A stretch of 64,000 nucleotides of DNA from CBDCVN01 sp965223045 (GTDB lineage Bacteria > Deinococcota > Deinococci > Deinococcales > Trueperaceae). This document shows, piece after piece, positions 1 through 9,006 of the stretch. The notes below the pieces were generated by a model, which made no database searches, was not told where the DNA came from, and saw nothing but the letters and a program-made list of their open reading frames with translations. The translations under genes and the position numbers were made by a program. The DNA is taken from assembly GCA_965223045.1 (NCBI GenBank), contig CBDCVN010000013.1, forward strand, positions 558,001-622,000. The letters run 5' to 3'. Each line of letters begins with the position of its first letter. Position 1 is the first letter of the stretch.

Positions 1-591
1 CTGGCACGCACAGTCATCTCCTTGCCCTTCAGTTGATACCAAATGTTATCGTGACCCCGAGGCCAATACCCACCAGCATCACTTACTGTTGTGATCCCAT
101 TTTCTGCAAGTTGGCTAAGGGCTACACGCAAGCCATTAGCGCTTTCTTCAAGCTTCCAGTTCACAGGTTGCCAAGCAATATCTTGTAATTGTTGATAGGC
201 ATTTTCAAAAACAACACCTGATAGTTGTCCTGTAGCTGAGTCACGATGTACTAAACCACCTTGAGGTTGCTCCTCAAGCTTGTCATATCCAACAGCCTGT
301 AAAGCCTTTGTATTAACCCATGCTCCATGACCAACACTATCTATAATCAGCATAGGTTTGTCAGGTACCGCACGGTCAAGCACACTTATTGGTAATTCAC
401 CTCTGCCTAAAAGACCTCCTACATATACTCCTCCACTAATCACCCAATCTCCGTCTTGCCATTCTTTAGCACAGTCTCGAGCTTAACCGTTCATACTTTC
501 TGAAAGTTGCCTCTTCTGGAAAGAAACAAATAGCCTCATTCATGCCTGCTTCGATAGCATGGAGATGAGCATCTTGAAAACTAGGTATAAC
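1..591 (-). pseudogene. C-terminal part of IS-interrupted YtcJ-like amidohydrolase
   Basis: The minus strand encodes amidohydrolase-family-3 sequence that runs off the window edge. Next to the IS it reads VIPSFQDAHLHAIEAGMNE, which contains the metal-binding HxH. Later come CAKEWQDGDWVISGG, MLIIDSVGHGAWVNTKAL and ENGITTVSDAGGYWPRG. These match the layout of the intact paralogue at 43129-45210. The frame is broken near 476-490, where the upstream frame hits a stop and the downstream part continues in another frame. The N-terminal half lies beyond the insertion sequence at 2471-2714. Removing the IS and one copy of its duplication rejoins MVIP to SFQDAHLH in frame, but the other frameshifts remain, so the gene is dead. 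It was probably an exported hydrolase of unknown substrate. Confidence 0.85.
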
Positions 592-2470
592 GCATTTTGT
601 CATCAAAAAGTAGGGTTTTTGACCCCTAAAATCCCGTGCTATTTGAGGTTTTAGGGTGAAATTATTTTTTATAAAAAATGGCTACATCTCGACCCCCATC
701 AGGTCTAAGATATATTTTTGCTCTTCGTCTGGAACAGTGTTCCGATAAAAAGACATTCCATTTGTTTCAATTCTATTTCTGGTGATTGTTTTCAGTGTTT
801 CTATTACTTGTACAAACGTCCATCTTCTTTCCCATCCTTTTTTGTCCTTCTTGAACAATGGTCCTAATCGTTTTTGCATGTGCCACTGCACATAATACGC
901 TAGCATACATAAAAATACATGTGCTTTGATACGATGATCTAGATTATGATACACAGGTCGCATTTCTAACTGCACTGTTTTTAAATTGCGGAATGCTTTT
1001 TCTACTTGCTCTAGTTTCTTGTAGCTAGTCACAACCTCTTCTTTGTCCATCGTTTTTTCATCTACTTTGGTTGTTATTACATAACATCCATCTAGATCCT
1101 TAGCTTTTGCTATTGCCCCTTCTTTTTTACTCCATAACAGCTTATGTTTGGTTGATTCCTTTTCTTTATTATCTCCTGTTACTTTCCAACTAATATATTT
1201 ACCCATTTTGTATTTCTGTAGCACTTTTCCTACTCGTGCTCCCAATACCTCTACAGTTGTTTTTTGCTTGTAGTTTGCTATTTCTTCAAGCTCCTCAGTC
1301 GTCAGTTCAATCAGTTTTTCTCTCGTTTTTGCATCTCGTTTTGCTGATTCAGGGTTTTTGCATAAACAGTATCTTCTACTTGGATTTTCAGCGTTTACTA
1401 CCTCTGTTATCTTCTTTTCATTGAACTCAGATGGCTTTATTATTCCTTTTTCTATTAGTTTATGTATTCCAGCCCTTGTTAGTGCTCCTATTGTCTTTAC
1501 ACCTTTTTCCTCTAATTCTTCTGCTATTGCTTCTGTTACCATTCCTCTATCCCCTACAAATATCGCTTGCTTTATTTCATACGTCTCTTTTAGTTCTCCT
1601 ATCTTGTTTGAAACTGTTGTCTGATCCTTAGTATTTCCCTTGAAAACTTCTACTCCTACTGGACAACCTTCTCCATTACATATTAATCCTATTACTATTT
1701 GTTCATGTTTCTTCTTCCCGTCTCGGTTATATCCATATTTTACCAATTCGCTATTTGTGTATTGGCCTTCCAAATAACTGCTCGTGACATCATATAGTAC
1801 AAGATTTCCATTCTTGAGATGTTTCTTGGCTAACTTCTTCTGAATTCCTTTTTGTCTTGCTAGCAGTCTATCTAATGCCTCATAACAATGTTTTCTTACA
1901 TCTGGTCTTCCTTCTACTCCACATTGTTCCCAAAGACTACTATTATTATATTGATTGCATAATGCTAACTTGCTTCCAGCAAATATTATCCTACCTATTA
2001 TCATCGCGCTTATGTTACTCACCCATGGCTGGGGTTGTGAATACATTGCCTTATCTAATCCTATTTCCTTAATCATTGACAATATCGTATGACTTGCTCC
2101 ATATTCTTTACTGCCTACTATTTGTACAGCTTTTGGATTACTTTTAGCAATAACCTCATTACGAAAGGTTAGCTGTAACATTTTAAGTTGCTCTAGAGTT
2201 TGTCCTGTTATCCTTCCGAATTGTTTGTGTTTTATTTTTCCATCTTCACGATAGCTGCTACGTATTACTCCTACTGGCTTATCTGTATTCGCATACTGGA
2301 TCTCTAGGTGCATATTGTTTGTAGTAGCCACTATGGCTACACTATAAAAATATATCCCTATTTTGTCAATGATATGCTGTGGCTACTTGAAAAAAGTAGA
2401 AAAGTGGTGATACTGGCTTTGGTAACAGTGTTTTTGAAAGTGAAAATGGCGTTTTTTCGATACAACTTGC
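592..2470 (-). mobile_element. IS1634/IS4-type insertion sequence, 1879 bp
   Basis: The element is bounded by an exact 8-bp direct repeat GGTATAAC at 584-591 and 2471-2478. Its ends are imperfect inverted repeats: GCATTTTGTCATCAAAAAG inward from 592, and GCAAGTTGTATCGAAAAA inward from 2470 on the other strand. It carries a single transposase gene. The host gene is the amidohydrolase pseudogene, which reads in frame across the junction once the element is removed. The element has no CTCGAG site, unlike the surrounding chromosome. Confidence 0.9.
682..2331 (-). CDS. IS1634/IS4-family DDE transposase
   Basis: This 549-residue transposase catalyses cut-and-paste movement of the surrounding element. 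Acidic catalytic motifs are visible: YDVTSSYLEG (first Asp), FVGDRGMVT (second Asp) and the C-terminal block QVEKAFRNLKTVQLEMRPVYH with the Glu. A long beta-strand insertion lies between the second Asp and the Glu, as is usual in IS4-related enzymes. The C-terminal stretch HRIKAHVFLCMLAYYVQW is typical of the IS1634 group. The frame is intact, so the element may still be active. There is 139 bp between its start and the left chromosomal junction. Confidence 0.9.
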   Translation of the reverse strand: MATTNNMHLEIQYANTDKPVGVIRSSYREDGKIKHKQFGRITGQTLEQLKMLQLTFRNEVIAKSNPKAVQIVGSKEYGASHTILSMIKEIGLDKAMYSQPQPWVSNISAMIIGRIIFAGSKLALCNQYNNSSLWEQCGVEGRPDVRKHCYEALDRLLARQKGIQKKLAKKHLKNGNLVLYDVTSSYLEGQYTNSELVKYGYNRDGKKKHEQIVIGLICNGEGCPVGVEVFKGNTKDQTTVSNKIGELKETYEIKQAIFVGDRGMVTEAIAEELEEKGVKTIGALTRAGIHKLIEKGIIKPSEFNEKKITEVVNAENPSRRYCLCKNPESAKRDAKTREKLIELTTEELEEIANYKQKTTVEVLGARVGKVLQKYKMGKYISWKVTGDNKEKESTKHKLLWSKKEGAIAKAKDLDGCYVITTKVDEKTMDKEEVVTSYKKLEQVEKAFRNLKTVQLEMRPVYHNLDHRIKAHVFLCMLAYYVQWHMQKRLGPLFKKDKKGWERRWTFVQVIETLKTITRNRIETNGMSFYRNTVPDEEQKYILDLMGVEM

Positions 2471-2714
2471 GGTATAACCATAAGGCCTTCTAGATCAATT
2501 ACTTCAGTGCTAGTACTAATAAACGGTTTTACTGCTTCATTTAGTCCTAAAAAAACAAGCTTGCCCCCTTTAATCGCAAGAGCCTCAACCCACATTTGGT
2601 TTTCATTGACTGTGTAAATAGCACCATAGTCATAACTATGTCGGCTGCTTGTGAATCATCTTGTGCCATGCAAGTACCTAGAAGCAGAGCTAATATCCAT
2701 AAAGTTTTTTTCAT
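2471..2714 (-). pseudogene. N-terminal part of IS-interrupted YtcJ-like amidohydrolase
   Basis: The minus strand from an ATG at 2714 gives MKKTLWILALLLGTCMAQDD, a clear signal peptide. ADIV follows, then a frameshift near 2635-2645 into GAIYTVNENQMWVEALAIKG, and then STEVIDLEGLMVIP, where the IS1634-like element begins. This order (signal peptide, ADI..GAIYTV, then the VIP.FQDAHxH metal site) is the standard start of an exported amidohydrolase of the YtcJ type. It also parallels the intact gene at 43129-45210, which reads ADRIFLSGAVYTVDEGNPW. The gene thus has at least two frameshifts plus the insertion. Which lesion came first cannot be told from one sequence. Confidence 0.8.
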
Positions 2715-2845
2715 CCCAGTTTGTACCAAGGCATCTAGTATTAACTTATTCTGGTCCAACAACTTCTTCTTTTCCATTGATTCGTCATCTTCCATGTGCC
2801 AAATCGTAAACGTTATGGTTTACAACATACTCCATTATCAGGTAA

Positions 2846-5287
2846 TTATTTAGTTGCTCGAGACTTATTAGAGCTTAGCTTAGTTGCACGTTGATGTTGC
2901 TTGAACCACACCACTGTAGGAGCAAGAATGAAAATTGATGAGTATGTGCCTACGGCAACGCCGATAAGTAAGGTGGCGCTAAAGTCACGTAAAACACTAC
3001 CACCAAAGAAAAATAGAGCTAAAATAGGCAAAAGGGTTGTTCCTGAAGTGACAAGTGTACGAGAAAGGGTTTGATTAACAGATAAATCTACTAATTGTTG
3101 GTATTTAAATCCTCTAATTTTTTTGAAATTTTCACGAATACGATCAGAAATAATTATAGAGTCGTTAAGCGAATAGCCCACAACAAACAAAATGGCAGCC
3201 AAAACAGGGATGCTGAACTCTGCGCCAAGCACATTGTTAACCCCTAGAACAATGCCTACATCGTGAATAACTGCCACAATGGCAGCAATAGCTATAATCC
3301 AATTTGGCCAAAATCGCCATCCTACATAAATTAAAATCAGGGCTATAGAAACTAATACAGCTATAAAAGCAGCATTACGCAATTCCTCACCAACAGCTGG
3401 CCCGACAAAGTCAGCTTGTAAAAGGTCAGCCTTGATAGCGTTGGCTAATTCATTGGGAAATTGGCTACTATTCTCATTTTCAGGAGTTAGAGGCACACGC
3501 ACTGATATAAGTTTGCCTGTAATAGTATTATCAAAAACTTCTTGAATGGTAGCGTTACTTCCGCTTATACCCTCAATGGCTAAGTTATCAATAGCATTAC
3601 GTACAGTGTTTACGTTAGTACCTTCAGTCACCTCGTAAAGAACATTGCTGCCACCAGTAAAGTCTGTTGAGGGGTTTACACCACGAGTAAGAATAAGGGC
3701 AATAGAACCCAATGCTAAAATTCCTGAAAGGCCCAGGACTAAAGGTGCTTTACTTACAAATTTAAGGCTCTCAAAACCCTTGGGATTGAATAGCAGAGGT
3801 CTTTTCAGGCGTAGAGTTAAAACCTCTAATATAAAAGGTACCACAACAGTATTCACAAATACTGCTGAGACAATCCCTATAGCTAGTGTTACTGCAAAGC
3901 CACGTACAGGACCACTTGTGTATTGATAAAGCGCAGCTGCTGCTAAGAGTGTAGTGACATTAGCATCTATAATAGCTGAAAGTGAATTTTGGAAACCATT
4001 TCGCATAGCAAGACGTAAACCTTTACCTGCTCGCAATTCCTCCTTAATGCGCTCAAAAGAAATGACATTACCGTCTACAGCAGCGCCAATAGTAAGCACT
4101 AAACCTGCTAAGCCCGGTAGAGTAAGAACAGCGTTGAGGCCTGCTAAAGCACCAAAAACGAAAAGCATAACCAGTGCTAGACCTATTGTCAGCACAAAAC
4201 CAAAAAGAGGGCCATAATAAAGTAAAATAGCAACAACAACAGCTCCACCACCGATTAAAGCAGCACGTTTACCTGCCTCTATAGAGTCTTCACCAAGAGT
4301 AGGGCCAATAGCACGGATTTCTTGAACTTCTAGGTTTATTGGTAAACTGCCACTACGTAAAACTAAAGCCAAGTCACTAGCCTCTTCTAGGTCAGCTAAG
4401 CCAGTAATCTGACCGTTAGTACTAATAACACCTTGCAAAATTGGGGCACTCATAACAGAGCCATCAAGTACTATAGCCATGCGGCGATTTATGTTATCCC
4501 CTGTAAAACGTGCAAAAGCGGCAGAATCTTTTTGTTTGATATCAAAAAATACTGCTACAGCTCCACCAACAGCGGTATGACCACCTTGGTTAAAATCAGC
4601 TCGAGCAGTTGCTAAAATATCCCCAGTAAAAGCAACCTCTTCTAAATCTGCTTCTGTCATGGAGGTAGCATTTTTCCCGGCAGCCTCTAATTTTACTAGG
4701 CGAAACTCGAGCACTGCTTGTTGCCCTATCAAATCAAGGGCGCGCTGCTGGTCAAAAGTGGCTTCAACATTCAGAAGTTCTGCTCCTAATTCTTCAGCTA
4801 AAAGCTCAGCAAAATAATCACTTTCACTAACACCAACATTTACTTGTAAAGAAATATTCTTACTTTCAGTGTCTTCTGAAGTTTCCTCAATAACAGTTTC
4901 TGAACCACTTACCCCACTAAAATCCAAATTGTCGATAGCAGTTCGTACAGCAGCTATATCCACATCTTGATTGACCTTATAAGATACTGTAACTTCACTA
5001 GTGGCCAAGCCTGGCAATTCGACTATGATACGCCTATCACCACTAGTCTGAACAATTGGTTCAGCAACACCAAACTCGTTTACACGGTTTTCAATAACAC
5101 TACGTGCAGCAATAAGATTGTCTTGGCCAGGATTTTCTTCTTGAGCTTGCAAAACTACCCTTAAACCACCTTGCAAATCAAGGCCTAGTTTTAAGGGGGT
5201 GTCGTCACTCCAAGGTTGCCAAATATAGGCTAATGAGGCCAAGATTGCTAAGAACACAATAAAAGCAGTAAACGAACGTTTATCCAT
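2846..5287 (-). CDS. secDF: Fused protein translocase subunit SecDF
   Basis: SecD and SecF use the proton gradient to pull exported proteins out of SecYEG on the outer face of the membrane. At 813 residues this is a single-chain fusion. The SecD half begins with a transmembrane helix followed by LKLGLDLQGGLRVVLQ and the periplasmic P1 domain, then a six-helix block near residues 340-490. The SecF half starts around GVNPSTDFTGGSNVLYEV and ends with a second helix bundle containing SLNDSIIISDRIREN. A strong Shine-Dalgarno AAGGAGA precedes the ATG at 5287. No yajC is adjacent, and the upstream 360 bp hold no convincing gene. Fusion of the two subunits is known in Deinococcus and some Firmicutes. 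Confidence 0.95.
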   Translation of the reverse strand: MDKRSFTAFIVFLAILASLAYIWQPWSDDTPLKLGLDLQGGLRVVLQAQEENPGQDNLIAARSVIENRVNEFGVAEPIVQTSGDRRIIVELPGLATSEVTVSYKVNQDVDIAAVRTAIDNLDFSGVSGSETVIEETSEDTESKNISLQVNVGVSESDYFAELLAEELGAELLNVEATFDQQRALDLIGQQAVLEFRLVKLEAAGKNATSMTEADLEEVAFTGDILATARADFNQGGHTAVGGAVAVFFDIKQKDSAAFARFTGDNINRRMAIVLDGSVMSAPILQGVISTNGQITGLADLEEASDLALVLRSGSLPINLEVQEIRAIGPTLGEDSIEAGKRAALIGGGAVVVAILLYYGPLFGFVLTIGLALVMLFVFGALAGLNAVLTLPGLAGLVLTIGAAVDGNVISFERIKEELRAGKGLRLAMRNGFQNSLSAIIDANVTTLLAAAALYQYTSGPVRGFAVTLAIGIVSAVFVNTVVVPFILEVLTLRLKRPLLFNPKGFESLKFVSKAPLVLGLSGILALGSIALILTRGVNPSTDFTGGSNVLYEVTEGTNVNTVRNAIDNLAIEGISGSNATIQEVFDNTITGKLISVRVPLTPENENSSQFPNELANAIKADLLQADFVGPAVGEELRNAAFIAVLVSIALILIYVGWRFWPNWIIAIAAIVAVIHDVGIVLGVNNVLGAEFSIPVLAAILFVVGYSLNDSIIISDRIRENFKKIRGFKYQQLVDLSVNQTLSRTLVTSGTTLLPILALFFFGGSVLRDFSATLLIGVAVGTYSSIFILAPTVVWFKQHQRATKLSSNKSRATK

Positions 5288-5648
5288 TTAAATCTCCTTG
5301 TTCAACTCAAAAGTTAGTAGCCTTGTACCCAGAAAACTTCTTTCCCAAAATAAAAACTCAATTCTGTAAAACATAGTCCTAGTTGAGAAGTAAAATATTG
5401 CTAGTAATTCAGTGTGTAGGAGTTCAAAACGTTTAACCCCTACAGCATAGAAAGATAAGGTTTTAAGAAAAAGGACTTTTTGTGACATCTATGATTTAAA
5501 AATAATCTAAATTCTAACTACTATACTTATTTGTGACACTTTACTTAGTTAGGATAAGCAATATTAGTTCTAGCTTAACAAAACTAACCATTAGAAGCCA
5601 ACACCTAAATTTTCAAGCCTCACTGTACAATACCACTAGATATAACTA
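5288..5648. other. Intergenic stretch without a supported gene
   Basis: A 66-codon minus-strand frame (5288-5488) ends directly at the secDF start. It has no recognisable domain, an odd composition and no ribosome site, so I do not call it a gene. The secDF promoter and leader should lie here. I see no RNA gene and no terminator with a T-run. Confidence 0.5.
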
Positions 5649-6326
5649 TCAGCTAAGCATCAATGTGAATCCAACCATTCCATCTTCATTTTGAAGAATT
5701 AGGTTTCCATCCTTTTCCCGTGGAGAGCTTGCCACAATTTCTTTTAATTCCTTAAGCAATTTTTCTCTAGTTCCAAAATGCTCTAAATCCACATCAATCT
5801 CTTCTTCTGATGTTTCAAGAAGGTCTTTCTCAAAAACCACTATTGCAGTTAATTTATTGATTCCCCTGTGAGACAAATCGTCAGTTGTCTGGAATCTCTT
5901 AATCAAGACTATCAATACTTTATCTTCCCCATAATATCGCTCATATGTCTTGCCCTTCATTTTATTAACAAGGTTGTGTATCTTATCAGGAAATAGTAAG
6001 GATGCGTTGCCTATCATAGTGCTGATGAGAGCTTTGTATCTAGATTCATTTTTTATACGAATAAACGGATCATCTGGCGTAGCTTTTGCTGCAGCCTTTT
6101 CAAGAAACTTTGCTATTTTGTCATGCCGAATAAGAAAATGCCCTTTGATTTGTCCTTCACCAAGTCCAATACCTCTCCGAAACCATTTCCCATTCTCCTC
6201 TTGAATAAACAAGATACTTGCACCAAAAACATCATCCAACTGATTTATAACAGCAAGGCGATACAGATAAATCACTACAGACAGTGCAATGACTGCGATC
6301 AGTTCAACTAAAAGACCTTCTAACAC
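5649..6326 (-). CDS. Hypothetical membrane-anchored protein
   Basis: I do not recognise this 225-residue protein. Residues 3-22 (LEGLLVELIAVIALSVVIYL) form one N-terminal transmembrane helix or signal anchor. The rest looks soluble with mixed alpha/beta character and an acidic segment near residues 170-190 (SEEEIDVDLEHF). A GTG start at 6326 is used in the stated frame. The purine-rich GAAGGAAG lies somewhat far upstream, so the true start could be a few codons downstream. It stands alone, with gaps of more than 300 bp on both sides, so context gives no clue. A role at the inner membrane is the most that can be inferred. Confidence 0.6.
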   Translation of the reverse strand: MLEGLLVELIAVIALSVVIYLYRLAVINQLDDVFGASILFIQEENGKWFRRGIGLGEGQIKGHFLIRHDKIAKFLEKAAAKATPDDPFIRIKNESRYKALISTMIGNASLLFPDKIHNLVNKMKGKTYERYYGEDKVLIVLIKRFQTTDDLSHRGINKLTAIVVFEKDLLETSEEEIDVDLEHFGTREKLLKELKEIVASSPREKDGNLILQNEDGMVGFTLMLS

Positions 6327-6411
6327 TTACTATGCTCACTTCCTTCTTCTGCAAAAAGACATTCGATATATGATGTCCAGATACCTTACCTTATCAAGGC
6401 AAGTAATACTA

Positions 6412-6474
6412 ATCCTGAATTCTTCCAAGAGTAAACTACACGAAAGATCTTCATACATTACACCATGATATACA
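6412..6474. repeat. Diverged copy of a dispersed inverted-repeat element
   Basis: The sequence ATCCTGAATTCTTCC, followed by GAGTAAACTACACGAAAGAT, aligns along about 60 bp with the better preserved element at 42872-42966 (ATCCTGAGCCCTTCC, then GGTAAACTACGCGAAGGAT). The right half is decayed. It lies in the 6327-6663 gap, which otherwise holds only a 13-bp tandem duplication, TTAATTATCTTCG, at 6563-6575 and 6576-6588 (the second copy ends CCG). Confidence 0.6.
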
Positions 6475-6663
6475 CTGAAAACGACTTATTAGAGATTTAC
6501 TCTTTAAGATTTATTAGGTGCGTAGCACATAATTATTGTGGAAGAATTTCCGATGCAAAATGTTAATTATCTTCGTTAATTATCTTCCGTTTTTAGTATA
6601 CATTTTACCCTTTTAATTAAGATAACAAAAGATGCAAAAGTAAGTACAATATGGAGACCTTTT

Positions 6664-7143
6664 TTAGAAAGTAGCTATACTTAAAACTTGGCTCTGTTTT
6701 TGTATTTGACGTGCTACTATTGAGAGTGGAGGGTTTAAAGTGCTATCCTCTAGTGCTTTACGAATAGCAGGGCTGGTTAGACTCATATGTTCAATGAACC
6801 AGCTTCTAGCAGGTTCGTACAACATTTCCAACAAGTTCTTGTCTATACCTTTTCTTTCGCCCTTATTTTTTAAAACCTGATATAACCTGAGAAAATCTTC
6901 ATTGATACTTTTAATTTTTTCGCTTAATTGACATTCGTGATTAGCTAACCACTCATCCTCATACGAAAAATGCATCCTTACATGTACACCTAGAAACAAA
7001 ATAACCCTTTTTGCTTTTCTAAAATCAGGATCATCTTCATTTGCTATTCTTTGTAAGTTATCAATTAAAGTGGCTAATTTCTTGTGTTGTTTGTCAATTT
7101 CCTCGATATTTGTCAAGTACTCATCTCTCAATAAAAAGCTCAT
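6664..7143 (-). CDS. Hemerythrin-fold protein with degenerate iron site
   Basis: This 159-residue protein has the four-helix layout of bacteriohemerythrins, which bind O2 or store iron at a di-iron centre. Conserved blocks are FLLRDEYLTNIEEIDKQHKKL at the start, HFSYEDEWL in helix 2 and WFIEHMSL in helix 4. Of the usual ligands, H20, H58, E62 and H119 are present. The helix-3 HxxxH pair aligns with I77 and N81, and the last Asp aligns with S124, so three of seven ligands are gone. O2 binding therefore seems doubtful. A regulatory or purely structural role, or binding of a single metal, is possible. GGAGG lies about 10 nt before the ATG at 7143. It is monocistronic, and an IS5-type element sits upstream. 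Confidence 0.75.
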   Translation of the reverse strand: MSFLLRDEYLTNIEEIDKQHKKLATLIDNLQRIANEDDPDFRKAKRVILFLGVHVRMHFSYEDEWLANHECQLSEKIKSINEDFLRLYQVLKNKGERKGIDKNLLEMLYEPARSWFIEHMSLTSPAIRKALEDSTLNPPLSIVARQIQKQSQVLSIATF

Positions 7144-7387
7144 AATAAATAACCTCCATTTTAAAGCTTAAAGCAATCTCCTAATGCCTCATTATATAAA
7201 GATATTGAGAACTTGTGATTTTTTTGTAAGTTTTGAGTTACGTAAGTAAAGCATCTTCATTAGTTTTAAGTTAGAAGTTATTGTTCAATTGAAAGTGCAA
7301 GTAAGGAAATGTGGTTACTGGATTATCATTGTTACTGTAAGTTGTAAAGTATTTGGCAATTAAAATAATCAACCACTCTAAGATGTT

Positions 7388-8376
7388 AGAGTGGTTCTGA
7401 AATAAATAAATCGGTCAAAATAAAGGAATGTTACTACCAAGAGATGACCGACAAGTAAGAAGTATAACAGGATTGAGCGAAAAGAAAGTAGAGGAACTAG
7501 AACCTGCATTTGCTAAAGCTTTAGAAGACCATGAAAAGCAACGTTATGAAAAGGCTCTAGAAGCAGGGAAAGTACATCGTAAGCCAGGAGGAGGAAGAAA
7601 CAGTAAACTAAGTACAGTCAATATAAAACTGTGCTTTATTCTTTACTACCTTAGACTTTACCCAACGTTTGATGTTCTAGCGGAGAAATTTGATTTATCA
7701 CGATCTAATGCCCATGCTTGGGTACAACGTCTTACACCAATAATGGCGAAAACTCTAAGTGGTTTGGGATATATGCCAGCTAGAGAGTTTGAAAACATAG
7801 AGGATTTCAAAGCAGCTTTTGAGGGACTTGACGAAATACTGATTGATGTTACAGAGCGAGAACATCAACGCCCAAAGGATGATGAAATGCAACAGGAGTT
7901 ATACAGTGGCAAACAGGGTAACCACACGCAGAAAAACACAGTGATAAGCAGCAAGGAGAAGGTAATTTTGTTTGTGGGACAAACCTTTGGAGGACGGAAC
8001 CATGACTATGCAATGCTAAAGGAAGAATTTCCACCTGAGGAGGAGTGGTTTGAGGATATTAAAGTGGCAGTAGATTTAGGATATCAAGGAATCGAGAAAG
8101 ATTATGAAGGAGCAGATGTTGCAATACCTCATAAGAGACCTAGGAAGAGCAAAGCCAACCCTAATCCCAAGCTTAGTAAAGAGCAGAAGGCTCACAACCA
8201 AGCAGTGAGCAAGATACGTGTATATGTTGAGAATGCCATTGGAGGAATGAAGCGTTTCAAGATTCTTGTGTATGCTTTTAGGAATCGTATTAAGGGATTT
8301 GTTGACGATGTAGTAGGAGTTTGTGCTGGTTTATGGAACTGCCTTATTGCCTAATTCCTTATTTCAGAACAAGTCT
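7388..8376 (+). mobile_element. IS5-type insertion sequence, 989 bp
   Basis: Terminal inverted repeats AGAGTGGTTCTGAAATAA (7388-7405) and TTATTTCAGAACAAGTCT (8359-8376, the reverse complement, 16 of 18 matching) are flanked by the 3-bp duplication GTT at 7385-7387 and 8377-8379. One transposase gene fills the element. The termini and protein are related to those of the second element at 41809-42811. The insertion lies between genes, 69 bp before efp. Confidence 0.88.
7428..8354 (+). CDS. IS5-superfamily transposase (DDE_Tnp_4 type)
   Basis: This 308-residue protein has an N-terminal helix-turn-helix, YPTFDVLAEKFDLSRSNAHA at about residues 80-100, followed by a DDE nuclease. Catalytic candidates are the Asp in ILIDVTEREHQRP, the Asp in VAVDLGYQGI and the Glu in VYVENAIGGMKRF. 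The motif YSGKQGNHTQKNTV between the first two is typical of this branch of the IS5 superfamily. It is about as long as its paralogue at 41853-42788 and clearly homologous from end to end, but the two have diverged a good deal, so they are separate elements and not a recent duplication. The frame is intact. Confidence 0.9.
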   Translation: MLLPRDDRQVRSITGLSEKKVEELEPAFAKALEDHEKQRYEKALEAGKVHRKPGGGRNSKLSTVNIKLCFILYYLRLYPTFDVLAEKFDLSRSNAHAWVQRLTPIMAKTLSGLGYMPAREFENIEDFKAAFEGLDEILIDVTEREHQRPKDDEMQQELYSGKQGNHTQKNTVISSKEKVILFVGQTFGGRNHDYAMLKEEFPPEEEWFEDIKVAVDLGYQGIEKDYEGADVAIPHKRPRKSKANPNPKLSKEQKAHNQAVSKIRVYVENAIGGMKRFKILVYAFRNRIKGFVDDVVGVCAGLWNCLIA

Positions 8377-8445
8377 GTTAAACTAGCAAGTAACTTTCTT
8401 GAGATGCCTTATAGGTAGTCTTGTCTAAATTTTTCGGAGGAGATT

Positions 8446-9003
8446 ATGATTAGTGTTAATGACTTGAGGAGTAATTCAAAGGTGCAAATGGATGGTGGTT
8501 TGTGGGAATGCCAAGATTATCAGCATATTAAAATGGGGCGTGGTGGAGCTAAAATTGTTTGTAAGTTTAAAAATTTAGAAACAGGGTCAATTATAGAAAA
8601 GACTTTTAATAATGGTGAGAAAATTCAAGACATTTTTATTGATTATAAAAAGATGCAATATCTTTACAATGATGGTGAAACTTATACCTTTATGGATTTA
8701 GATACCTATGAACAACCCACCCTAAGTAAATCTCAAGTTGGCGAAAGTGCTAAGTTTTTGAAAGAATCAATGGAAGTTCAAGTAGATTACTACCAAGGGA
8801 AAGCCCTTAAAATCACCCTACCTAATTCTGTAGAGTTAGAAATCACCTACACTGAACCAGGAGTCAAAGGTGATACAGCTTCAGGGGGTACTAAGCCTGC
8901 TACCTTGGAAACAGGGGCTAGTATACAAGTCCCCCTTTTTGTAGAAACAGGTACAGTAATTAAGGTAGATACTCGTTCTGGTGAGTATCTTGGACGTGTG
9001 TAG
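8446..9003 (+). CDS. efp: Translation elongation factor P
   Basis: EF-P binds between the ribosomal P and E sites and rescues ribosomes stalled on polyproline. The 185-residue length and three beta-barrel domains are standard, and the C-terminal block ends TRSGEYLGRV. The loop that reaches the peptidyl-transferase centre reads HIKMGRGGAK. Its tip residue is Arg32, as in Thermus and in EarP-type EF-Ps, not Lys. The nearly invariant Pro before the GR/GK is Met30 here. CGGAGGAGATT precedes the ATG. It begins an efp-accB-accC cluster (3 bp to accB), an order familiar from Deinococcus and Thermus. No modification enzyme is seen nearby. Confidence 0.95.
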   Translation: MISVNDLRSNSKVQMDGGLWECQDYQHIKMGRGGAKIVCKFKNLETGSIIEKTFNNGEKIQDIFIDYKKMQYLYNDGETYTFMDLDTYEQPTLSKSQVGESAKFLKESMEVQVDYYQGKALKITLPNSVELEITYTEPGVKGDTASGGTKPATLETGASIQVPLFVETGTVIKVDTRSGEYLGRV

Positions 9004-9006
9004 AAA

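Noticed and set aside
3645..4217. Plus-strand frames inside secDF, including 3645-3926 and 3954-4217
   Set aside because: They are antisense shadows of the SecDF reading frame. The same applies to plus-strand frames inside mutS2, gcvH, the amidohydrolase and the giants.
5405..5450. GTAGGAGTTCAAAACG...CCCCTAC looked like a tRNA T-arm
   Set aside because: The loop is too long and no acceptor, D or anticodon arms can be formed around it.
5288..5488. 66-codon minus-strand frame abutting secDF
   Set aside because: No domain, no ribosome site, unlike-coding composition. It ends exactly at the secDF start only because of the frame.
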